From Rossellomorea aquimaris (GTDB lineage Bacteria > Bacillota > Bacilli > Bacillales > Bacillaceae_B): a stretch of 64,000 bases of DNA. Location of the stretch: NCBI RefSeq assembly GCF_020171925.1, contig NZ_JAIVAR010000002.1, positions 496,001 through 560,000 on the forward strand, in the 5' to 3' direction. Shown here one piece after another: positions 1 to 7,789 of the stretch (within the stretch, counting starts at the first letter, position 1; every line of letters starts with the position of its first letter). Made by a program: the position numbers and the translations under genes. Under the pieces are notes generated by a model. That model saw nothing but the letters and a program-made list of their open reading frames with translations, was not told where the DNA came from and made no database searches.

Positions 1-34
1 TGAACAGCGAGGTGATTACGGTTATGAAGGCTAG
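1..34 (+). CDS. ftsE: FtsE, last ten codons (3' end only)
   Basis: Reading from base 2, the frame gives EQRGDYGYEG and then a TAG stop. This matches the usual FtsE C-terminus in Bacillus, and it lies directly before ftsX. FtsE is the ATPase of the FtsEX complex, which controls cell-wall hydrolases at the membrane. The ftsX start lies inside this frame, an 11-base overlap typical of the pair. Only the tail is visible, so the call rests on context and this short peptide. Confidence 0.7.
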   Translation, partial: EQRGDYGYEG

Positions 35-908
35 GACATATACCCGTCACTTAAGGGAAAGTTTCAAGAGTATCGGTCGTAACGGCTGGATGACATTTGC
101 ATCCGTTAGTGCCGTAACCGTAACGTTGCTACTGGTTGGTGTCTTCATCGTCCTGATGCTGAATATGAACAAGGTTGCAACGGATATAGAGAAAGATGTA
201 GAGATCAGGGTCCTGATGGAAATCGGTACAAAACCTGATGAAGCGAAAGCCGTTGGAGAGAAGATAAAGAAAATAAATGGAGTCGAATCCGTCAATTACT
301 CTTCCAAGGAAGAAGAGCTTCAGAACCTTGTGAAGGATCTCGGTGATGATTTCAGATTATTCGAGCAAGATAACCCACTCTATGATGTGTTTATTGTAAA
401 AGCGGAAGATCCGCGCAATACCGGCAAGATCGCTGCCAAGGTCAATAAATTTGATCATGTGAATGAAGCGATGTACGGTGAAGCGAAGATCGAGAAGTTA
501 TTTAATATCCTTGAAATGAGTCGAAACGTTGGATTGGTGCTGATCATCGGTCTACTATTCACAGCAATGTTCCTCATTTCCAATACGATTAAAATAACGA
601 TCGTCGCGAGAAGAAGGGAAATCGAGATAATGAAACTCGTGGGTGCAACCAACTGGTTTGTACGCTGGCCGTTTGTTTTGGAAGGTTTATGGCTGGGTGT
701 TTTAGGTTCTATTATCCCGATCGCTCTTGTTACAACTGGTTATTACTATGCTTACGACTTTATAAAACCGAAACTTCAAAACCATTTTATTCAGATATTG
801 GACTTTACCCCGTTCATCTATCAAGTAAACGGATTAATTCTCCTAATGGGATGCTTGATTGGGGCTTGGGGAAGCTTCATGTCTGTTCGTAAATTCTTGA
901 GAGTTTAA
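24..908 (+). CDS. ftsX: Cell division protein FtsX
   Basis: FtsX is the membrane subunit of FtsEX, which acts as a gated activator of peptidoglycan hydrolases. The 294-residue protein has a short cytoplasmic N-terminus, one membrane span near residues 24-46, an extracytoplasmic domain to about residue 165, and three further spans. The loop with VARRREIEIMKLVGAT is the typical FtsX-family cytoplasmic segment. I chose the ATG at 24 because GAGGTG at 9-14 is well placed and the N-terminus then aligns with Bacillus FtsX; a GTG at 12 is possible. It overlaps ftsE and is followed 40 bases later by a secreted M23 peptidase, its probable partner. Confidence 0.95.
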   Translation: MKARTYTRHLRESFKSIGRNGWMTFASVSAVTVTLLLVGVFIVLMLNMNKVATDIEKDVEIRVLMEIGTKPDEAKAVGEKIKKINGVESVNYSSKEEELQNLVKDLGDDFRLFEQDNPLYDVFIVKAEDPRNTGKIAAKVNKFDHVNEAMYGEAKIEKLFNILEMSRNVGLVLIIGLLFTAMFLISNTIKITIVARRREIEIMKLVGATNWFVRWPFVLEGLWLGVLGSIIPIALVTTGYYYAYDFIKPKLQNHFIQILDFTPFIYQVNGLILLMGCLIGAWGSFMSVRKFLRV

Positions 909-948
909 AAATTTGATAGGTTGATAGAAGCTGAAAGGAGCATGCCGT

Positions 949-2277
949 TTGAACAGGAAGTATTTTTTATCTATAGCGATTGCAGCAACACTCACAATCG
1001 GAAGCTTCCCTGCAATGGGAACACCGGCCAATGCAACATCCGTACAGGAATTGAAAAAGAAACAAGATGAGGTTTCTTCCAAAAAGGATAAACTTAACGG
1101 AGAAATCGACAAGAAAAATTCCGAAATCAATGCCAACATCAATAAACAAAAAGATATCAAAGCTCAAATCGCAGAATTTGACGCGAAAATAAAAGACACT
1201 GAAAGCAAAATCTCAGCTAAGGCAAAAGAAATCGATGAAACTACAGCTGAGATTGAAAAACTTAAAGAAGAAATCAAAGCGCTTGAAGAAAAAATCAAGG
1301 AGCGCGATGCACTTTTGAAGGAACGTGCTCGTGCGATCCAGGAAAAAGGCGGATCTGCGAACTACCTTGATGTCCTTCTTGGAGCGGAAAGCTTCGGCGA
1401 CTTCATCAACAGGATCACGGCAGTCAACACGATTGTGAGTGCGGACAAGAAAATCATGGACGAGCAAAAGCGTGATCAGGAAGAATTAGAGAAAAAGAAA
1501 AAAGATGTAGAATCAAAGCTTGCACAACTAGAAAACGATAAAGCAAGCCTTGAAACCTTGAAGAAAAATTTGAACAGCGAAAAAGCTCAAAAAGCAGAAT
1601 TGTTCAAGCAGCTTGAAAAACAACAGGCGTCACTTGAAGTGGAAAAAGCGGATCTTGAACAAGAATCCAATGAACTAGCGAAGATGGAACAACAAATCGG
1701 TGGAGAAATCCAGGCAGAACAGGCACGTCTTGCCGAGCTTGCCCGTCAGCGTGAACTTGAGAAGAAGAGACAGGCTGAAGCGGCGGCTGCTGCGGCTGCA
1801 AAGCAAGCAGCAAGCAACAACAGCGGTGGCGGTTCATCGACTCCAACAGTGACTACACCTGTAAGCTCAGGAACTTGGACAGCACCTGCACATGGCAGAA
1901 TCACGACTGAGTTCGGCTGGGATACATTGAACGGGAAACCACGCTACCACTATGGCACGGACATTGCTTCAGGTGGAACGGTTCCAATCGTTGCAGCGGC
2001 TGATGGATATGTCATCAAGAGCCACTACAGCTCAAGCTATGGAAATGTTGTATACATCACACACTCCATCAATGGACAAACCTTTACAACCGTCTATGCC
2101 CATATGTCTTCATCATCCGTCAGCACTGGACAACCTGTGGACAAGGGTCAGCAAATCGGTTACATGGGTAACACGGGTTACTCTTTCGGACAGCATTTAC
2201 ACTTTGAACTGTACGAAGGTTCTTGGAATGCATCACACTCCAATGCCGTTAACCCACGTAAATATGTGAACTTCTAA
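949..2277 (+). CDS. Secreted coiled-coil M23 (LytM-type) peptidase, probable FtsEX partner
   Basis: This is a peptidoglycan hydrolase of the murein-hydrolase-activator type. A TTG start at 949 follows GAAAGGAG at 933-940. The signal peptide probably ends near residue 28 after ANA. Residues 30-285 are almost entirely charged coiled coil, followed by an Ala-rich and Gly/Ser-rich linker and a C-terminal M23 domain. The zinc-site residues are present (HYGTD and HLHFE), so the domain should be catalytically active, unlike EnvC. Position right after ftsX and the long coiled coil suggest FtsX docking, as with PcsB or CwlO. That functional link is inference. A terminator follows the gene. Confidence 0.9.
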   Translation: MNRKYFLSIAIAATLTIGSFPAMGTPANATSVQELKKKQDEVSSKKDKLNGEIDKKNSEINANINKQKDIKAQIAEFDAKIKDTESKISAKAKEIDETTAEIEKLKEEIKALEEKIKERDALLKERARAIQEKGGSANYLDVLLGAESFGDFINRITAVNTIVSADKKIMDEQKRDQEELEKKKKDVESKLAQLENDKASLETLKKNLNSEKAQKAELFKQLEKQQASLEVEKADLEQESNELAKMEQQIGGEIQAEQARLAELARQRELEKKRQAEAAAAAAAKQAASNNSGGGSSTPTVTTPVSSGTWTAPAHGRITTEFGWDTLNGKPRYHYGTDIASGGTVPIVAAADGYVIKSHYSSSYGNVVYITHSINGQTFTTVYAHMSSSSVSTGQPVDKGQQIGYMGNTGYSFGQHLHFELYEGSWNASHSNAVNPRKYVNF

Positions 2278-2292
2278 TAGAACAAACTAACG

Positions 2293-2327
2293 AAATCCTG
2301 CCATCCGTTTATGGCAGGATTTTTTTA
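2293..2327 (+). terminator. Rho-independent terminator after the M23 peptidase gene
   Basis: An 11-base stem (AATCCTGCCAT with its complement) and short loop are followed by a run of Ts, 15 bases after the stop codon. It closes the ftsEX-peptidase unit. Confidence 0.92.
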
Positions 2328-2529
2328 TGGATCTTCGTCATTCTTCATGGGACCAGGATTATTCATAAAAGAATATTCTCCCACCCTTACAAATCATACG
2401 TAATCATGTATAATGATGACAAACCTCGAAAAAAGTCAAAAAAAGTACTTTTCAAACAAGAATCTCACTGGTACTATATGTTATAAGAGGAAAAAAGAAC
2501 TATAACAATAGAACTAGTAAACTACCTTC

Positions 2530-2613
2530 GATAACGGCAAACTAATTCGAAAGATTAGGACGCAAAACCACGGATCTAACGTTTTTTTAAACCATGACCG
2601 CCGGGTTACCGAA
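2530..2613 (+). ncRNA. Cyclic-di-GMP-I riboswitch (GEMM-I)
   Basis: The aptamer shows the conserved GEMM-I landmarks in order: GGCAAAC at 2536-2542, a short hairpin with a GAAA loop, GGACGCAAA near 2558-2566 with the following CC, a second helix region, and CCGGGTTACCG at 2601-2611. These match the Vc2-type consensus. A strong terminator follows at 2662-2694 and a small gene begins at 2817, so this looks like a transcriptional switch. Whether ligand turns the gene on or off cannot be told from the sequence. Upstream bases 2328-2529 hold no gene. A possible promoter (TTTTCA, 17 bases, TACTAT at 2472-2477) is only a weak match. Confidence 0.9.
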
Positions 2614-2661
2614 AAGGATTGGAAGATAAATGACCGATGTCGACGATTGTCGCATTCATTT

Positions 2662-2694
2662 ATGCCCGCCATTCTTTTTGGCGGGCATTTTTTA
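2662..2694 (+). terminator. Terminator in the c-di-GMP riboswitch expression platform
   Basis: The stem TGCCCGCC pairs with GGCGGGCA across a short loop and is followed by TTTTTT. It lies 50 bases after the aptamer and before the downstream gene. An arm ATAAATGA at about 2626-2634 can pair with TCATTTAT just before this stem, which may form part of the switching structure. Confidence 0.88.
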
Positions 2695-2816
2695 TGAGTG
2701 TTACAATTCTGCGATTCATAAGTGGTATCGGGAATCTTACTTTTGGTGTATGATCCCATTTTCAACGTAGCGGCAGGTAGTTTTCCGGCGAATGAATGAC
2801 GAAAGGGGAAGCGAAG

Positions 2817-3089
2817 ATGGAACAAGGGAATGTTTCAGAGGTTAAGAGAAAGTTGAAGAGTTTTTGCAGGCGCAACCGTTCCATTTTAAAGAAGTACGGG
2901 TCATATTCAGCAGAGGAAATCAGTGATTTAGTTGTAAGCACGCTCGGATTTGAAGAGTTGAAGAGAATCGTTGACGATGTAGAGGTAATCGACCAGAGAG
3001 GTGGAAATACGGGATTGTATTTAATCATCATGCTGGAAGCACTCAAAGGGTCACACAGGGTAAATTCGGAAGAAAGAGCCATCATATAG
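2817..3089 (+). CDS. Hypothetical 90-residue protein under c-di-GMP riboswitch
   Basis: I do not recognise this protein. It is small (90 residues), rich in Lys/Arg in its first 25 residues, has no membrane span or signal peptide, and looks like a compact helical cytosolic protein. The ATG at 2817 is preceded by AAAGGGGAAG; an in-frame ATG at 2796 is less likely. It stands alone: the riboswitch and terminator are upstream and a terminator follows its stop. As the only gene behind a cyclic-di-GMP aptamer it may be an effector or regulator in motility or biofilm control, but that comes from context alone. Confidence 0.75.
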   Translation: MEQGNVSEVKRKLKSFCRRNRSILKKYGSYSAEEISDLVVSTLGFEELKRIVDDVEVIDQRGGNTGLYLIIMLEALKGSHRVNSEERAII

Positions 3090-3090
3090 G

Positions 3091-3126
3091 TAACCGGTAG
3101 TCTACATATGGACCACCGGTTTTTTC
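3091..3126 (+). terminator. Terminator after the riboswitch-controlled gene
   Basis: AACCGGT pairs with ACCGGTT around a loop and is followed by TTTTTTCTTTTT. Confidence 0.85.
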
Positions 3127-3315
3127 TTTTTGGCTACAAGCGTTTCTACTTGATTGCCATCGGAAAAAATAGGATACTTACATACATAACCGGGTATGAA
3201 GTGGGATATTTTTTTAAATCTGAATGTAAGCGGATGCGCAGGCGATAGGATGAACCAAGCCACGGTCCCATCCGGTATGCCCGATACAACAACTACACTA
3301 TTGGAGGGACCCTCA

Positions 3316-3891
3316 ATGGAAGGACACGGCCATTTATTTGAACACCATAAGGCGGCGAAATTGCTCGACCCAAAACGGCAGGAACTGGTGCCGGTTGACA
3401 AAGTGCTCCACTTGCTTCAACTGCAGCAAGATGATCTCGTTGCAGACCTTGGATGCGGAAACGGTTATCTGACCCTCCCGATCGCAAAGTCTGTCGATAC
3501 CAAAGTCCATGCAGTCGACCTTCAGCAGGAAATGCTCGAATATCTCGAGCACCGGGCGAAGGAAGAACACATCACGAATATCGTCTACGAAAAAGCGTCA
3601 CTTGAATACCTGAGCTTCAACAAAAGCACCCTCGACAAGGTTGTCTCCGCATTCGTCCTGCATGAAGTCCCGAATCTGACGAAAGTGTTCCAGGACTTGA
3701 ATGATATGCTGAAGGATGACGGTCTCTGGCTCATCCTCGACTGGGAAGCCGTCGAGTCGGAAATGGGACCGCCACTTCACGAGCGGATTGCTTCTGAGGA
3801 TTTGGCACAGCAACTTGATACCGCCGGATTCAAAACCGAAACGGGTCATTTGCATCCTTCTGTTTATTACATCGCTGTACGTAAGGGATGA
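3316..3891 (+). CDS. Class I SAM-dependent methyltransferase
   Basis: The 191-residue protein is a stand-alone Rossmann methyltransferase. Motif I is ADLGCGNGYLTLP, followed by an acidic residue in VHAVDLQQ that would bind the SAM ribose and by a post-I helix; VVSAFVLHEV matches motif IV of the UbiE/YjgC-like group. The substrate cannot be told. I chose ATG 3316, 6 bases after GGAGGG; an in-frame ATG at 3250 would add 22 residues of low-complexity sequence unlike the family. The 190 bases before it hold no clear promoter. An unusual Met-Glu-Gly-His-Gly-His N-terminus could bind metal, but this is speculation. Confidence 0.85.
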   Translation: MEGHGHLFEHHKAAKLLDPKRQELVPVDKVLHLLQLQQDDLVADLGCGNGYLTLPIAKSVDTKVHAVDLQQEMLEYLEHRAKEEHITNIVYEKASLEYLSFNKSTLDKVVSAFVLHEVPNLTKVFQDLNDMLKDDGLWLILDWEAVESEMGPPLHERIASEDLAQQLDTAGFKTETGHLHPSVYYIAVRKG

Positions 3892-3897
3892 CTTGTT

Positions 3898-3935
3898 GGT
3901 GCCAGGCACAAATCAACCAGATTGTGCCTGGCACC
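3898..3935. repeat. Palindromic repeat, GCCAGGC family
   Basis: A 14-base perfect inverted repeat (GGTGCCAGGCACAA with its complement) separated by about ten bases. The same GCCAGGCAC core recurs five times at 12055-12170, so it is a dispersed family in this genome. It could also end transcription of the methyltransferase, but there is no good T-run. Confidence 0.8.
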
Positions 3936-3954
3936 TTTAAACTGAGAACCCACT

Positions 3955-3990
3955 GTACCAGGTACACAAAGCAAGTGATGTACCTGGTAC
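3955..3990. repeat. Palindromic repeat, ACCAGGT variant
   Basis: GTACCAGGTAC and GTACCTGGTAC form a hairpin 20 bases after the preceding palindrome. The core differs from GTGCCAGGCAC by G-to-A and C-to-T changes that keep pairing, so it looks like a covarying sister of that element. Confidence 0.7.
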
Positions 3991-4048
3991 AAACATCGGG
4001 ACCAAGCACCCTTCAATGAGGAACTAACGACTTCCAAGAAGAATAACA

Positions 4049-4681
4049 ATGAATCAACCATGGTATAATATCGGTGCCTTCACCTTTCCAGGCTCTTGGG
4101 CAGCGCTGGTGATGGCTTTCATCATAACATTCATAGCACTCTTCTTCTGGAATAAGAAGGCGAGCGATTGGTATTCGAATGCCGTCTTCTATTTTATCCT
4201 AATTTGGAAGCTGAGCGTGATCGTTGTCGATTTTGGCACGGTCATCAAGCATCCGCTCACCATCCTTTATTTCAACGGAGGCATAACCGGGTATTGGCTT
4301 GGAATTGCGGCCATCCTGGTGTACACGCTCGTGAAGAAAGTGAACCCGCATCATGCAATCGTTGCATGGTTCTTGACCGTGCTCGTCTATGAAGGGGTAT
4401 TCGACATCCTTCTAGGCAAGTACATGATCGGTCCCGCACAGCTTATCGTGAACGGTATCCTGCTTTTCTTTTTACTGAAAAAAATGAAAGATGCAGGCGG
4501 GGAGGTATGGGTGCCCCAGCTCTTGATCATGTTCACGTTGTTTCAAATGCTGATGAATTCTTTCGGGGGCTTTAGCATGAATACCCCGATGCTGACATAC
4601 ATCTTGGTAGCAGTGGTTCTGCTGCTTCTTATGAAAATGCCTACGGAAACTGACAGGCAGGGAGGAATAACGAGTGAATAA
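4049..4681 (+). CDS. Polytopic membrane protein of unknown function, coupled to a TlpA-like gene
   Basis: The 210-residue protein is almost all membrane: about six or seven hydrophobic spans spread from residue 15 to 200, with short loops. I do not recognise a family with confidence; the segment YFNGGITGYWLGI is faintly like Lgt, but the Lgt catalytic residues are absent. It overlaps the thioredoxin-like gene by eight bases, so the two are translationally coupled. A role in delivering electrons or substrate to that exported thioredoxin is an inference. No strong ribosome binding site is seen before ATG 4049; the nearest purine stretch is AAGAAG. Confidence 0.7.
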   Translation: MNQPWYNIGAFTFPGSWAALVMAFIITFIALFFWNKKASDWYSNAVFYFILIWKLSVIVVDFGTVIKHPLTILYFNGGITGYWLGIAAILVYTLVKKVNPHHAIVAWFLTVLVYEGVFDILLGKYMIGPAQLIVNGILLFFLLKKMKDAGGEVWVPQLLIMFTLFQMLMNSFGGFSMNTPMLTYILVAVVLLLLMKMPTETDRQGGITSE

Positions 4682-5255
4682 ACGTAACTTTGCTTTGGCC
4701 ATCGTGGCTCTCCTGATTGGAATCTTCCTTGTGAACCTATTTCAGGATCAGCAGGAGAAAAAAGCAAAAGAGGAAGCTGCGCAACTGGCCGAAGAGTCGA
4801 TGGACCTTTCAAATGCTAAACAGGGACTCACCAAAGGAGACAAGGCCCCTGACTTTGAACTTACGACCCTTTCTGGGGAAAACGTGAAGCTTTCTGACTA
4901 CAAAGGAAAAAAAGTGATTCTCAACTTCTGGGCGACTTGGTGTCCGCCTTGTAAAGCGGAGATGCCTCATATGGAAACATACTACGAAAAGAATGCACAA
5001 AAAGAGAACGTCGAAATCCTGGCAGTCAATTTGACCAGCATGGACGACGGTCAGGATAAAGTGCAGGAATTCGCTGATGGGTATGACCTAACCTTCCCGA
5101 TCCTTCTCGATATCGATGGGGATATCGGGGAAGAGTACAGAGCGTTCACCATCCCGACTACCTATATGATCGACACCAACGGACAGATTCAGCACAAAAT
5201 CGTCGGCCCCATGAACGAAGACATGATGGCCGAAATGGTCTCTGGCATGAACTGA
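4674..5255 (+). CDS. TlpA/ResA-family membrane-anchored thiol-disulfide oxidoreductase
   Basis: This is a 193-residue thioredoxin-fold protein held outside the membrane by an N-terminal anchor (residues 6-23). The redox motif WCPPC (Cys90, Cys93) sits in NFWATWCPPCKAEMP, and the cis-proline region is FTIPTTYMID. The family includes ResA, StoA and YneN, which reduce cytochrome c or act in spore or envelope processes; which role applies here is not clear. GTG 4674 is preceded by GGGAGGA at 4660-4666 and overlaps the upstream membrane-protein gene. Confidence 0.9.
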   Translation: MNKRNFALAIVALLIGIFLVNLFQDQQEKKAKEEAAQLAEESMDLSNAKQGLTKGDKAPDFELTTLSGENVKLSDYKGKKVILNFWATWCPPCKAEMPHMETYYEKNAQKENVEILAVNLTSMDDGQDKVQEFADGYDLTFPILLDIDGDIGEEYRAFTIPTTYMIDTNGQIQHKIVGPMNEDMMAEMVSGMN

Positions 5256-5269
5256 CGCATTAACGCAGT

Positions 5270-5307
5270 GAGGGACGTACCTTTAGCACGCTAAAGGTAC
5301 GTCCCTC
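5270..5307. repeat. Palindromic repeat, GAGGGACGTACC family
   Basis: GAGGGACGTACCTTTAGC and its exact complement are separated by ACG, a near-perfect 38-base palindrome 14 bases after a stop codon. Related copies lie at 30070-30113, 33986-34037 and, truncated, 62813-62846. Confidence 0.85.
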
Positions 5308-5417
5308 GCTTTATGAAAGTGGTTTATTTCAATACTCCTTGAGGTATACAGGTGGTATGTGGTTGTGAATATTGAAGACACTATGAAAATGTGAGAGAAA
5401 TTGAAGGAGGAGTCAGG

Positions 5418-5798
5418 ATGTTTCATTATACAAAGGACGTAACGATGAGTGTAAAGGAAGCGGCGGAGAAGGTAGAGGGAGTACTGAAGGAAGAAAGCTT
5501 CGGGGTACTGTGGAATTTGGACCTTGCCGGCAAGCTGAAGGACAAGGGCCTTGAGTTTGACGAAGAAGTGGTCATCCTCGAGGTGTGCAACCCTCATGAA
5601 GCGAAGAAGGTCCTGGAGCAAAGCATGCTGGTCAGCTACTTCCTGCCATGCAAGATCACCGTTTATACTGAAAACGGCACGACGAAAGTCGGGATGGCGA
5701 AGCCGAGCAAGCTGATCGAGCTTGTCGATAATGATGAATTGAAGAACCTCGCACTCGATATCGAGAATCGATTGATCGGTTGTTTGGAACGGGTATAA
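5418..5798 (+). CDS. DUF302 domain protein
   Basis: The 126-residue protein fits the DUF302 family along its whole length: an N-terminal MFHYTKDVTMSVKEA segment, LWNLDLAGKLKDKGL, EEVVILEVCNPHEAKKVL and a closing VGMAKPSKLIEL. The molecular role of the family is unknown; members are small soluble proteins of mixed alpha/beta fold. ATG 5418 has a strong AAGGAGGAG just upstream; an ATG at 5391 is in frame but has no such site. It stands alone between a palindromic repeat and a weak hairpin. Confidence 0.88.
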   Translation: MFHYTKDVTMSVKEAAEKVEGVLKEESFGVLWNLDLAGKLKDKGLEFDEEVVILEVCNPHEAKKVLEQSMLVSYFLPCKITVYTENGTTKVGMAKPSKLIELVDNDELKNLALDIENRLIGCLERV

Positions 5799-5812
5799 AG
5801 TTTGAATTGAAG

Positions 5813-5837
5813 CACCTGCTGCGTTGGCGGCGGGTGT
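5813..5837 (+). terminator. Hairpin after the DUF302 gene, weak terminator
   Basis: A 10-base stem with two G-U pairs (CACCTGCTGC with GCGGCGGGTG) and a GTTG loop lies 15 bases after the stop. The following T content is poor, so termination may be partial. Confidence 0.55.
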
Positions 5838-6213
5838 ATTTGGTTGGGGAGGGGGGAAATACGTGATAGTAGTTGAAGTGTTTAATTGCGAGGCAACAAT
5901 CCATAGAGTAACACCTCAATAACCTGCATCGGGAATCATTCCAATTTTTAAAGTACATTCCAAATTCTCGAAAGTCATTCCGCTTTCCAAAATCCCCGAA
6001 TACATGCAACTTGTCGAAAAATCATAAAATCACTAGATCCTCAGCTCAACATTTCGCTATAGCATCTGCCTCTTCGTCAAAAGTTCTACCCCCTCAACCA
6101 ACCACATCACACCAAAAACAATCCGGCACCCGAAACATTTCCCTTCCTCAAAATCTTCTGAATATGATACACTTTCCTAAATACACACCGTTTCAAGGGA
6201 AAGGATGACAGTC
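5838..6213. other. Gene-free stretch before the PLP enzyme gene
   Basis: No convincing gene, riboswitch or repeat is visible here. Codon-free C-rich text dominates 5990-6160. TATGAT at 6163-6168 could be a -10 element for the next gene, but no good -35 is present. A short open frame at 6011-6208 has no ribosome binding site. Confidence 0.5.
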
Positions 6214-7350
6214 ATGAAGTTCACAACAAAAGTCGTACATAGCCAGCTGAAAGGCACGGAGGAGATCCGCAGCAAGACGACGCCCATCTACCAGACTTCC
6301 GCCTTCACATTTGAATCATTAGAAGAGCTTGAAGGTTTCTATGAAGGGAAATCGCCGTATTTATATACAAGGACCGGGAATCCGAACACGGATGAACTCG
6401 GACGGATGGTCGCGGCACTCGAGGGTGCCCCGGCAGGCGTTGCGACATCATCGGGCTTATCGGCCATCCTTGCTAGCGTGCTTGCCGTGGTGAAATCCGG
6501 CGATCACATTGTTGCAGCCGAGGACCTGTATGGTGGCACGTTCCATATGTTAAAGGAAGAACTGAAAGGGCTCGGCATCGAGACGACATTTGTCGATTTC
6601 ACGAAACGGGATGACATTGAAGGAGCCATCACACCACAGACGAAACTACTATACAGTGAAACGGTCACCAACCCGTTCATGAGGGTCGAGGACATACCTC
6701 TTCTTGTAGAAATTGCAAAGGCCCATAACTTGAAGACGATCATCGACAATACCTTCGCGACCCCATACCTTTGTCAGCCATTCCTGGATGGAGTCGACCT
6801 TGTTGCCCACAGCGCGACCAAGTATATCGGCGGACACAGTGATATCACGGCAGGCGTGGTCGTAGGAAACGAAGATTTAGTGAAAAAGGCGAGGGAAAAA
6901 GTGGTCAATATCGGCTCCAATCTAAGTCCGTTCGAGGCTTGGCTGACGGTCAGGGGGGCAAAGACACTCGCCCTCCGCATGGGTACCCAGGCGCATAATT
7001 CACGAGTGCTTGCAGACGAGCTTCGCAATAATAGTCACGTAAAACATGTTTATTATCCTGATAACCTGTCGGAAAAAGGAAACGGGGCGATCGTGACGAT
7101 CGAGCTCGATCCTTCATGCGATATCAGTGCATTCTTCAAGTCCCTCGGTTGGATCAAAATCGTGCCGACCCTTGCAGGAGTCGAAACAACGGTGTCCTAC
7201 CCGCTCGGTACCTCACACCGCGCCTTGCCGGAAGAAGCGCAGGAAAAACTGGGCATCAACACACATGTCGTGCGAATATCCTTAGGGATCGAAGACGCAG
7301 ATGATATCGTCACCCAGTTCAACGAGGCAATTAAAAATTCAATTAGTTAA
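6214..7350 (+). CDS. Cys/Met-metabolism PLP-dependent transsulfuration enzyme
   Basis: The 378-residue protein is a fold-type I PLP enzyme of the cystathionine gamma-synthase / gamma-lyase / methionine gamma-lyase family. Motifs include YTRTGNPNTDELG, the GLSAILA turn, DNTFATPY and the PLP lysine Lys203 in HSATKYIGGHSD. The exact reaction cannot be fixed from motifs, as synthase and lyase members are very alike. ATG 6214 lies eight bases after GGAAAGGA; an ATG at 6205 would overlap that site. It lies upstream of, not behind, the SAM riboswitch at 7475, so it is not part of that regulated unit. Confidence 0.88.
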   Translation: MKFTTKVVHSQLKGTEEIRSKTTPIYQTSAFTFESLEELEGFYEGKSPYLYTRTGNPNTDELGRMVAALEGAPAGVATSSGLSAILASVLAVVKSGDHIVAAEDLYGGTFHMLKEELKGLGIETTFVDFTKRDDIEGAITPQTKLLYSETVTNPFMRVEDIPLLVEIAKAHNLKTIIDNTFATPYLCQPFLDGVDLVAHSATKYIGGHSDITAGVVVGNEDLVKKAREKVVNIGSNLSPFEAWLTVRGAKTLALRMGTQAHNSRVLADELRNNSHVKHVYYPDNLSEKGNGAIVTIELDPSCDISAFFKSLGWIKIVPTLAGVETTVSYPLGTSHRALPEEAQEKLGINTHVVRISLGIEDADDIVTQFNEAIKNSIS

Positions 7351-7409
7351 GGAATGTTGAAATAAGGGCGCTTAAAAGATAGACAATTTAAAAAAATCAA
7401 AAAATACTC

Positions 7410-7438
7410 TTGACGTTAAATGAAACTGCCTTTATAAT
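7410..7438 (+). promoter_or_regulatory. SigA-type promoter for metY-metX
   Basis: TTGACG at 7410-7415 and TATAAT at 7433-7438 are separated by exactly 17 bases, about 35 bases before the riboswitch begins. Confidence 0.85.
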
Positions 7439-7474
7439 TCATCACAACGAACCACATTAAAACACAACTGAATC

Positions 7475-7588
7475 GCTCTTATCCAGAGAGGCGGAGGGAC
7501 TAGGCCCGATGAAGCCCGGCAACCTTCATGTACCCAGTACATGAAAAGGTGCTAATTCCTGCAGACGAAAGTCTGAAAGATAAGAGGA
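7475..7588 (+). ncRNA. SAM-I (S-box) riboswitch of metY-metX
   Basis: The S-box core is clear: CTCTTATC and AGAGAGGCGGAGGGACT at the 5' side, GCCCGATGAAGCCCGGCAACC in the P2/kink-turn region, AAGGTGCTAATTCC, and the closing GAAAGATAAGAG that pairs back to the 5' arm. An overlapping terminator follows at 7605-7637. The family turns genes off when SAM is plentiful. Confidence 0.96.
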
Positions 7589-7604
7589 GGACCCTATTCA
7601 ATTA

Positions 7605-7637
7605 GACCCTCTTCTTAGGAAGGGGGTTTTTGATTTT
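7605..7637 (+). terminator. S-box terminator
   Basis: ACCCTCTTC pairs with GAAGGGGGT around a short loop and is followed by TTTTTTGATTTTT. The CTCTTC arm can alternatively pair with the AAGAGGAGG end of the aptamer as antiterminator. Confidence 0.9.
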
Positions 7638-7789
7638 TCCTCTTCTTCTTACACTCCAAGATCGGTCGCGAGGATGCTGCATGCAGGATCCATTGACCGA
7701 GACCGCACCCGATGTAACATGTTTCGATTTCCCGACCAACGCCAATGGACACCCAAACAAAAAATGAAATCCTAGGAGGAACTAATTTT

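Noticed and set aside
4049..4681. Second Lgt-like transferase
   Set aside because: Only one short segment is vaguely similar; catalytic motifs seen in the true Lgt at 54676 are missing.
6011..6208. 65-residue open frame before the PLP enzyme gene
   Set aside because: It lacks a ribosome binding site and shows low-complexity Ser/Pro/Gln content; more likely a chance frame.
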